Shown here: positions 30,301 through 42,300 of the stretch, piece after piece | Position numbering within the stretch: the first letter of the stretch is position 1 | Layout: every line of letters starts with the position of its first letter | The notes under the pieces: generated by a model | Told to the model about the DNA's origin: nothing | The model's database searches: none | The model's input: only the letters and a program-made list of their open reading frames with translations | Source: Mimachlamys varia | Lineage: Eukaryota; Mollusca; Bivalvia; Pectinida; Pectinidae | Direction of reading: 5' to 3' | DNA length: 64,000 nucleotides | Assembly: GCA_947623455.1 (NCBI GenBank) | Contig: OX392529.1 | Coordinates: 7,936,001-8,000,000 of the forward strand | Program-made: the position numbers and the translations under genes

Positions 30301-33300
30301 CTACAGTAGTTGTTACCACAAACTGATGTACAGTACCACTGACACAGTTAATATACCGTAGTATACCTAACAGGGTGGCTACAGTAGTTCCTACCACAAA
30401 CTGGTGTACAGTACTACTGACACAGTTAATATACCGTAGTATACCTAATAGGTAGCTACAGTAGTTCCTACCACAAACTGGTGTACAGTACCACTGACAC
30501 AGTTAATATACCGTAATATACCTAACAGAGAGGCTACAGTAGTTCCTACTACAAACTGGTGTACAGTACCACTGACACAGTTAATATACCGTAATATACC
30601 TGATAGGTGGCTACAGTAGTTCCTACCACAAACTGGTGTACAGTACCACTGACACAGTTAATATACCGTAATATACCTGATAGGTGGCTACAGTAGTTCC
30701 TACCACAAACTGGTGTACAGTACCACTGACACAGTTAATATACCGTAGTATACCTGATAGGTGGCTACAGTAGTTCCTACTACAAACTGGTGTACAGTAC
30801 CACTGACACAGTTAATATACCGTAATATACCTGATAGGTGGCTACAGTAGTTCCTACCACAAACTGGTGTACAGTACCACTGACACAGTTAATATACCGT
30901 ACTATACCTAATATGTGGCTACAGTAGTTCCTACCACAAACTGGTGTACAGTACCACTGACACAGTTAATATACCGTAGTATACCTAATAGGGTGGCTAC
31001 AGTAGTTCTTACTACAAACTGGTGTACTGTACCACTGATACAGTTAATATACCGTAGTATACCTGATAGGTGGGCTACAGTAGTTCTTACCACAAACTGG
31101 TGTACAGTACCACTGACACAGTTAATATACCGTAGTATACCTAATAGGGTGGCTACAGTAGTTCCTACCACAAACTGGTGTAGTGTACCACTGACAAAGT
31201 TAATATACCGTAGTATACCTAACAGGGAATGAAGTGTCTGTTTATTAAGATAAATATGGTACATTGTAGTCATTACTACATTAGCCTATGATTACTGGCT
31301 TCATTAGTCACAAAGATGTACGACTGACAATGTAATCAACACATTCAGTCTTAGGATCAGAACCACTGAGTGATTGTCTGACTAGTTAGTGAAAACCAGC
31401 TGATCAGTTCCTATCCTTTGTAGAGCAGCACAGTTCTCTACAGACTGAACTCGTACTACAGTCTACAGACCCTGTTTTACCTGTACTTTTACTAGTCTAC
31501 AGACCCTGCTTTACCTGTACTCGTACTACAGTCTACAGTCCCTGTTTTACCTGTACTCGTACTACAGTCTACAGACCCTGTTTTACCTGTACTCGTACTA
31601 CAGTCTACAGACCCTGTTTTACCTGTACTCGTACTACAGTCTACAGACCCTGTTTTACCTGTACTCGTACTACAGGATATCAGATATAATGTTGGCAGTT
31701 CATTTAGGGACATCTAGTGTAGGGGGAGACAAATAGCTTCTTCAGATATGAAACAAAGTGTTATCTGTCCCAAAGAATTGCTACATACACTGACTGTTGC
31801 ATCAGAACAGACTCTGGGTGTGGAATCAGGTCATGGTGCAGTGAGGGAATGTTCCACTGGGTAGGATACTCACTAACACATAGAGTGTGGTATGAGTGAG
31901 GGAATATTCCACTGGGTAGGATACTCACTAATACATAGAGTGTGATATGAGTGAGGGAATGTTCCACTGGGTAGGATACTCACTAATACATAGAGAGTGG
32001 TAGGAGTGAGGGAATGTTCCACTGGGTAGGATACTCACTAATACATAGAGTGTGGTAGGAGTGAGGGAATGTTTCACTGGGTAGGATACTCACTAATAAA
32101 TAGAGAGTGGTAGGAGTGAGGGAATGTTCCACTGGGTAGGATACTCACTAATACATAGAGTGGTATGAGTGAGGGAATGTTCCACTGGGTAGGATACTCA
32201 CTAATACATAAAGAGTGGTAGGAGTGAGGGAATGTTCCACTGGGTAGGATACTCACTAATACATAGAGTGTGGTAGGAGTGAGGGAATGTTTCACTGGGT
32301 AGGATACTCACTAATACATAGAGAGTGGTAGGAGTGAGGGAATGTTCCACTGGGTAGGATACTCACTAATACATAGAGAGTGGTAGGAGTGAGGGAATGT
32401 TCCACTGGGTAGAATACTCACTAATACATAGAGTGGTATGAGTGAGGGAATGTTCCACTGGGTAGGATACTCACTAATACATAGAGTGTGGTATGAGTGA
32501 GGGAATGTTTCACCGGGTAGGATACTCACTAATACATAGAGTGTGGTATGAGTGAGGGAATGTTCCACTGGGTAGAATACTCACTAATACATAGAGTGTG
32601 GTATGAGTGAGGGAATGTCCACTGGGTAGGATACATTACGTTAAATGTCAGACTAAGTAATAATGATATACTATATATAGTCACTATGGGAGCCTCTCTA
32701 TCAGTGTAACTGCCAATGACATAGTACCCACCATTAGGTAAGCGAGTGGGGGCTAAGCTCAATGTATGGTCACATATATGTTTGTTATATATAATAACTG
32801 TAAGGAGTATTTTTGAAGTGATAATGGTGCAGTGGTAGACCATACTTACAGGCTGCTGGGCTTTATCACCAAAGAAAGCTTTATCTAACACCTGGGTAAC
32901 ATCAAAGAACACTTCCTGGACGTCTCTGTCACCATACAACTGTCAAATGTACAAGTATACGGCATAAACTCCCAAGCTTGAGCAGTAATTAGTTCACCAG
33001 TCCACTTATTTCTCAAGAAATAATCTCTAAAACACTTTTGAAGGCAAAAGGCAACATGGCTGGCTGCCTGCCAGCCATATTGTTTTTTTAATCAGTCCGA
33101 AAATTGTACAATTCAAAACTAAGGACCAGGGGGAACCTTCACATGAAATTTTACAATGAACCATCACGTACTTCTCAAGAAATATAAACAAGAACTGTTT
33201 ACAGATGGCCCATGGACAACAGATTATGGGTGATTTAAATAGCCCACCACCTGATAATGGTGGGCTAAAAAGTAAAAAATTAAAATCAGTAATTATAAAG

Positions 33301-36300
33301 ATCATAGTATTAAAATGATGAAAATATTTGTATAATATGAAGAATACTATTTAATATGGATTTCAACTATACTATGATATTTAACAATATAAAAATTTCT
33401 TCACAGTAAGTTGACAGATTTTCGTCTTGAGGTATTGGAACAGGATAAAACACAAAATGTACTCAATTCACTTACTGCAACAAGTTTGCCATTGTCATCA
33501 TAGTGTTTTAAAATAGGTAGTGTGCTATTACGGAAGAAGCTAATTCTACTAGAGATAGCGTTGAGGTTATCGTCTATTCTCTCTGTCTCCTTCCCTCGGT
33601 CTACCAGTCGCTTCTGCATGTAAAATTCTTCACAGTCTATCAACAGCATAAAGTTCAGTCCGCCAATCTAGAGGAAAATATCAATAAAACAGCGATCAAC
33701 AACACGTCAGCTTGAAAACAAGATTTGAACATCAAAGGGATGAAGTAAAATCTGAACATCAGAGAGATGAAGCAAGATCTGAACATCAGAGAGATGGAGT
33801 AAGATCTGAACATCAGAGGGATGGGGTAAGATCTGAACATCAGAGGGATGGAGTAAGATCTGAACATCAGAGAGATGGAGTAAGATCTAAACATCAGAGG
33901 GATGGAGTAAGATCTAAACATCAGAGAAATGGAGTAAGATCTGAACATCGGAGAGATGGAGTAAGATCTGAACATCAGAGAGATAGAGTAAGATCTGTAA
34001 AAGATGTGTAAAACAATCATCAAACCCCCATTAAAATAAGAGTGAGTACCATCTTTCCCCCAAAAAATGTGTACTAAAGCTCATTCCCAAACTGCTTGGC
34101 TTTAATACACACGATCCCACCGCTGCCACCAAATGTTACATGCCCACTGTCGGCCAATCCAACTGCAGACCATGCTCAATATTGTTTAACTCTAGAGAGT
34201 TTGTCAATAAGGCAGTGTTTTCCCCTCATATACCTTGGATGGATATTACACTTGTCTTTAACCTTAAAGTTCAAATTACTGAGCATTAAGTACCCTTTAA
34301 ACACCACTAAAAACAAAGGATCTGTACTTAAAACCATTGACCACTGCAATGCCATTAAAATACCTACATGTTGAGAAACCATATTTACAATATGATGTAA
34401 AAGGCTGGCCTCTTTTAGGGGTGTTTTGATGGACCTCAATAATAGCCATTAGTGTCAGAACCTACAGGTACTTCATCAGAATGTCAATGGTTTGAAAAAA
34501 CAACTGTGTTTTAGAGACATTTCTTTATGCAATTTCACTTTTTAAGAGAGGAATATATTTTATACAGGTTTTTAAGAGAGGAATATATTTTATACAGGTT
34601 TCCGGGGAATATATTTTATACAGGTTTCCAAGTTATTTTGGATTAGACATAGCTATAATATCCTTGTCACACTTGTATAACAGCTGAACCATTCCAGGAC
34701 TCACAATCTCATACTCTCATTATCTGAACTTGTGTCTAAAGGTCAAGGTCTGTAAGCTGGACAAGAAGTTGCTATTTGATACTTGTTAATTATAATGGTA
34801 TACAATATTATCAAACATTGGGAATGGACGTGTACAACTATAGTAGACCTCACAGACTCACATATTTGTTGAACTCCTCCACCTGCGACTTGTCTCTGGG
34901 GTAGCCTTCCAGGATGATGGCTGATGCGTCCTTGTGTTTTGCTAAGTTTTCTTTTATTAAGTCTACTGTCACCTCCTGCAAACAAAAGATATAATTTTGT
35001 TTTATCATATCATTACAAAATACAAAAATTAAAAGGTTTTATACCTTATTACTAATTAGATGAATAATTTTATAAAAAGAGACTAAAACTGCACATTAAT
35101 CCGCACACAAAAATCTTGGGACTCCCAATATCTAACTTTTAAAAGCAAAAATACAATTCAATATACACTGTACATATGACAGTTGTTTGTAAACGTAAGG
35201 TGATAAGAGTTGTTTCCCCTACCTCGGGTGCCATCTCTCCTTGCTGTACCAGGGTGCTGATCATTCCCCACTTCTGGTCGGCTGAGCCCTTTTGACTGAT
35301 CTCAGTCCTGAGTATATCTCCCATAGATATATGTACTGTGCCAGGGTAGCGGTTCGTGATCATCTTGGCCTGGGTACCTCTCCCACTGCCCGGTCCACCT
35401 GTCAAACATCAGTCGTAATATTAGTGTGCTCTAATGGTAGATAAAACAGTAGAGGTCAAAACTCATTATCATAGATCATTAACTTATACGCCCTTGAAAT
35501 TTCATCAGGAACAACTCTGTCTTAGTGAAATAATTAAATCATTAACTATAGAAAGAGGTATTAATAACTATAATACAGGAAAATATCTATCAAGAAGTCT
35601 GTATCTAAATGGATCAAGTTTTATGTATACTTGAAGTGGCTGCACAAGTCTGAAATAGCAACTGTATAGCATACGGTATTAGTAAGTTGACTTTTAGCTG
35701 TAGGGAAACAGATGATTGTTCAATGTGAATATTTTTGAAATGATACTGCTTTCTTTCTGAGCTTTGCAGCAAGTTACCAAACAAGAATTCCATGGATGTG
35801 TCGCCTGTGCAGCAAGCTGGGAGATGAGTTTTGAGGAACAAGCTATGGATATTCATTGAATCAATTAAAAGTTTAATGTGTATGATTTACCTTATGGATT
35901 CTCATGCAATGAATAAACTTGCAGATCATGATGTTAACGTGTCTCATTACACAGACTTCCCATGTATAAATTTTCCTGATTTTTTACCTGTTATAGTAAA
36001 TGTTAAGTGTTTATTCAAGACTTTTCATACCAGTAAGCACTATATAAAGTCTGGGATTGATTTGTCCACAGGAAAATGGAGACAGATTTTGACCTTTGAC
36101 TTTCGAAGAAAGGAATCTAAAGCAAGCACTTTTGGTAAGAAAGCACTGTATGGAGTTTGAGCTTGATCAGCTAAGGCAAACTTAAGAGTTATTGCGTGGA
36201 AACTGATTTTCTATTTATAGTAACAGTGACCTTGACATTTGACCTTTGAACTTGAAAAGCAATCCTAAGCAAGCACTTTTGGTTAGGAAGCACTGTATGA

Positions 36301-39300
36301 AGTTTGTGCTTGATTGGTCTAAGGGAACTCAAGTTATCACACAAAAACTATTGTGCGGACGCCGCCGCCGACATTAACATAGGAATACAAAATGTACTTA
36401 TATGTCACCTTTTCAGCAACACAGAAACTATTTATCACCTCCCCTGATAGCTATTGTGTGCAGTTTAGTTACTTCTCCATGAATTTAAACCTTAGTATAC
36501 CTGGTAGAGAACACAGCATTGTTTGACAAACAACTTTCTTACCTGCAAGGACTATGATAGGACAGGTTGGGAGATCTGGTTTACGACCTTCATCTTTATT
36601 CACTATTTCTGGGGCGTCTTTGACCAGAACCATTCTGTCCTGGAGTTGTGATTTAGTCCGCACTATAGCCTCAGAGGGACGTTCGTAAGTGGCCGCCACT
36701 GGAACTGGCGCTTCTCCTTGAGGGGGGTTAGGTACAGTACACTTAGGTGGCACTGTGGAGAAAACAATATAGAAGTTTAAAGTGAAGTATCATACACTAA
36801 ATACAGGTGGGTACAAATGATGGATTTGTGACTGAATTAGTACAATGATGGACGAAAAAAAAAAGTGAAAGCTAGATTTATTTGTATATCTTACAGCTAT
36901 AACGAGTGTGATGTGACGTACTGTAATACTTAGTTTACTCTGTAGAAAATGGTACATTGAAATACTTTTTGATCAACAATATGATATATTTAGTTATTAT
37001 ATAACATCTACTTTTGCAAAATAAAAAGTAAGACATTTTTCCTTAAATACATTGTTTAAATGTATATATGTTATGTATACATTACGAATTTAATCATGTT
37101 ATATATTTCCTTTAAATGATTAACAAATAATTGTATTTATTCTGTTTTGCATATCAAATTACACTACTTAGAAGCTGTATGACAGCAAATATATGTAAAC
37201 AATGTGTTAAATATTCAGTTATTGTAATACACATAATAATATTAAGGTACTATTTATTATTCCATACATATAAGTTGTAACTATTAGTTACTATATGGTA
37301 AATAAAATATATATAATAAGTTCTGTTCAGGCATTTTACCACGTATATAAAAATTATGTTTGTTTACATTGGTAAATGTATAATTCTTGAAAATGTTAAT
37401 GAACCTGTATGCTACTGAACCAGAAATTTGAACACTATAAATAAGGTTAGTAATGTGATAATTGGAATGAAAATGGGATTATTTTCTGAAAAAGAGCATG
37501 CACTACACAAGGTATTATGACAAGGGGTAAACAACGTACGATAAATCCTTACACCTAATCAAGTAAAAGCCAACAAACTCTCAAATAAGTTAAACTCCAC
37601 ACTTTTCTACACACCTCTATTTTGTGTCCATTTAAAACTGGAACTCTTCAACGGCCTTCGAAAGCTTCTGTCCGATTTGATTGCTCCTTTTAGATTTTAA
37701 AACTTCTAGCGAACAAGCGAGGAGACTTACATACAGACTGACGTCACAACACAGTAAAAGTAATACACCGTAACATGGGAATCATTTTGTTTTTGTTTGT
37801 TTCCACAGAAGCTTTAAACCTGGTGATGAACACCTGTTTCCAAAGGACGTTTGTGAGAGATATCTGTTAGTGATCAGTGCTTGATGATAACAATGGTTTA
37901 GTAATGACAGGGGTATAATTGCTTCATCTTCATTATAATGAAAAATGGTGCTTCAATCAGCCTCACTCACAACGATCTCTTAAAACTAAAACATTTCACA
38001 GCAATACGACAACGTTTTCTCCATCCAAATGACAAAATAAAGAAAGAGGCACCAAATAATGATAAAAGCTATAAAAACAGAAAAAGAAATTCAAGGACAA
38101 AAGATGAATCTTTGATCTTTCCTAATGTGATATATATATTATACTGTCTCAGACACATGTAAACGTCAGTGTGAGTAACAGATTTTGGGGTTAAGTGTTC
38201 TGGTCTGAGATGGTCTTAAAATAAGCTTCAGTCGCTGAATAAAGTTAACACAACCATCAAGCTTTGCTCTCAACCTGAACCTCCTCAGATGTTGCTCTCA
38301 AGCTTGAGAGTGGGGTTCTGACTGAGAGCTGCAACTGTACATGGAACTATATTTGTATCTTGCAGTCAGGTTTTTCTGATACAATGTACAGCATATATAT
38401 GAGGTCCAGCCATCAGTCAAAACTTCCCTCTACAGCCTATCTGGGTTCTAGCTCTCAGTCAAAACTTCCCTGATTACGGCCTATATCTGAGGTCTAGCTC
38501 TTAGTCAAAACTTCCTTTTACAGCTATCTGGGTTCTAGCTCTCAGTCAAAACTTCCTTTTAACGCCTATCTGGGTTCTAGCTCTCAGTCAAAACTTCCTT
38601 TTACAGCCTATCTTGGATCTAGCTCTCAGTCAAAACTTCCCTGATTACGGCCTATATCTGAGGTCTAGCTCTTAGTCAAAACTTCCTTTTACAGCTATCT
38701 GGGTTCTAGCTCTCAGTCAAAACTTCCTTTTACAGCCTATCTGGGTTCTAGCTCTCAGTCAAAACTTCCTTTTACAGCTATCTGGGTTCTAGCTCTCAGT
38801 CAAAACTTCCTTTTACAGCTATCTGGGATCTAGCTCTCAGTCAAAACTTCCTTTTACAGCCTATCTGGGTTCTAGCTCTCAGTCAAAACTTCCTTTTACA
38901 GCTATCTGGGATCTAGCTCTCAGTCAAAACTTCCTTTTACAGCTATCTGGGTTCTAGCTCTCAGTCAAAACTTCCTTTTACAGCCTATCTGGGTTCTAGC
39001 TCTAAGTCAAAACTTCCTTTTACAGCCTATCTGGGATCTAGCTCTCAGTCAAAACTTCCTTTTACAGCTATCTGGGTTCTAGCTCTCAGTCAAAACTTCC
39101 TTTTACAGCTATCTGGGATCTAGCTCTCAGTCAAAACTTCCTTTTACAGCTATCTGGGTTCTAGCTCTAAGTCAAAACTTCCTTTTACAGCCTATCTGGG
39201 ATCTAGCTCTCAGTCAAAACTTCCTTTTACAGCCTATCTGGGTTCTAGCTCTAAGTCAAAACTTCCTTTTACAGCTATCTGGGTTCTAGCTCTCAGTCAA

Positions 39301-42300
39301 AACTTCCTTTTACAGCCTATCTGGGATCTAGCTCTCAGTCAAAACTTCCTTTTACAGCTATCTGGGTTCTAGCTCTCAGTCAAAACTTCCTTTTACAGCT
39401 ATCTGGGTTCTAGCTCTCAGTCAAAACTTCCTTTTACAGCTATCTGGGTTCTAGCTCTTAGTCAAAACTTCCTTTTACAGCTATCTGGGTTCTAGCTCTC
39501 AGTCAAAACTTCCTTTTACAGCTATCTGGGATCTAGCTCTCAGTCAAAACTTCCTTTTACAGCTATCTGGGTTCTAGCTCTCAGTCAAAACTTCCTTTTA
39601 CAGCTATCTGGGTTCTAGCTCTCAGTCAAAACTTCCTTTTACAGCTATCTGGGTTCTAGCTCTCAGTCAAAACTTCCTTTTACAGCTATCTGGGTTCTAG
39701 CTCTCAGTCAAAACTTCCTTTTACAGCCTATCTGGGTTCTAGCTCTCAGTCAAAACTTCCCTGATTACGGCCTATATCTGAGGTCTAGCTCTTAGTCAAA
39801 ACTTCCTTTTACAGCCTATCTGGGTTCTAGCTCTCAGTCAAAACTTCCCTGATTACGGCCTATATCTGAGGTCTAGCTCTAAGACATATTTAAACTTCCC
39901 TGTTTACATTCTATATCTGAGGTCTAGCTCTCAGACAAAACTCTGTAAAAGTCTTGTTAAGGCAAGGTTAGATACTGTGCGCAGATTAAGTTAACACCAT
40001 CAATACACAATGAATACCTGCTCTCTCAGACCATATTAGGACTAGATATTGGACAATAGGGTGCAAAGGACTTACCCCACTTTTTGCCATTTTTGTCTCC
40101 AAATATAGATTTTTGGAAGTACTGTCCCAGTTCAAACGCAATCTCCTTTATGTCCCTGTCACCATTTATCTGTAGTATAAAACATGTGATTAATGCTTTT
40201 ATTCTACTGAGTTAAAGGGATTCAGGACATTATAATTACAATCAATACGTACAAAGTCATGTTAAGGCTACTTGACACAAACAGATGTTTTTTGGAGGGA
40301 TTCCTATTGTTGAAGTAGAATAATTAGCAGTGAAGAAATGTTTATACCTAGGTTTTGCATGAAGTACTCCAGTGCAAAAACATCCACACACCTCAAATAT
40401 TTAATTACCGCTCATTGCCTGTAAGAATATTTCCATTTGGTGATCAATTGAAAAGAGTGACTTTCATTAAAGTATATATAAAGTAAAATATGTATACAAG
40501 ACTCACTCAGACTCCTGATATCCTGACAAACATTTACCATACACTAGAACAATGGGTACAACAATTTATATGACAGATGAGAATTATTGAGAACAGTAAT
40601 GAAACAAAAAATGGTTTATCATCACCTATAGATAAATAATAGATATAAGCTGTTATGATAATATATATTTTAATAACATAGGAATTTTTTTATTACCACA
40701 AAGAGTTTGCCTCGGTCGTCGAGGACTTTGGCTGCAGGCAGTGTGTTGGTTTTGAAGGCTGTTAGGCGGCGCTGTACTGCGTTTATGTTGTCGTGGACTC
40801 GCCCCTCCTTCTTACCCCTCTGTAACAGCCTTTGTGTGCAGCAGTGTTCGTCACAGTCAAGCATAAAGGCCATGTCCAACCGACCGACCTGCACAGTCAA
40901 CATACTTTATAGAAAAAATCAAATAATATTTTCCAAAACTGTGATCAAATAATGGAAAGAATATTACAAGCAATTGATATCCTCATTACATGATAGAATT
41001 ATTATCAGTCCTCATTACATGATAGAGTTATTATTATCAATATCCTCATTACATTATAGAGTTATTATCAATATCCTCATTACATGATAGAGTTATTATC
41101 AATATCCTCATTACATGATAGAGTTATTATCAATATCCTCATTACATGATAGAGTTATTATCGATATCCTCATTACATAATAGAGTTATTATTAATATCC
41201 TCATTACATGATAGAGTTATTATCAATATCCTCATTACATGATAGAGTTATTATCAATATCCTCATTACATGATAGAGTTATTATTAATATCCTCATTAC
41301 ATGATAGAGTTATTATCAATATCCTCATTACATGATAGAGTTATTATCAATATCCTCATTACATGATAGAGTTATTATTAATATCCTCATTACATGATAG
41401 AGTTATCATCAATATCCTCATTACATGATAGAGTTATTATCAGTCCTCATTACATGATAGAGTTATTATTATCAATATCCTCATTACATGATAGAGTTAT
41501 TATTATCAATATCCTCATTACATGATAGAGTTATTATCAATATCCTCATTACATGATAGAGTTATTATCAATATCCTCATTACATGATAGAGTTATTATT
41601 ATCAATATCCTCATTACATTATAGAGTTATTATCAATATCCTCATTACATGATAGATTTATTATTAATATCCTCATTACATGATAGAGTAATTATCAGTC
41701 CTCATTACATGATAGAGTTATTATCTATATCCTCATTACATGATAGAGTTATTATTAATATCCTCATCACATGATATATTTATTATTAATATCCTCATTA
41801 CATGATAGAGTTATTATCAATATCCTCATTACATGATATATTTATTATTAATATCCTCATTACATGATAGAGTTATTATGATTACATAATTGATAACTAC
41901 AAATTAGATTGTAAACAAAAATGTTACAGTTATACCTATGACAAGAAACATACAGTTGATTATCCTAACACTAACACTGAACAGATCAGTTTCCTTCGTA
42001 TTTTGATTGGTTTTTTAATCTTACTTTAATTTCTATTCACTTAGCCTAGACATAATGACGCTTAAACAGAGTATTGATTTTTTTTTTTTTTTAAAATAGA
42101 TACAAAAGTAAATTTACAATTTTGTCGAACTCCTTGATCTGGTTGACTGTGCGGGGGTAGCCCTCCAGGATGAAACCCTCGGCTTTGGAGTGGCTCTTCA
42201 GGCTTTGGAGGATTAGCTCTGCTGTGATGTCCTGTAGCATACAGATAATGCTGGCGATATAAACTTATGTAGAAGTAACTTTTAATGTTAATGATATTGT

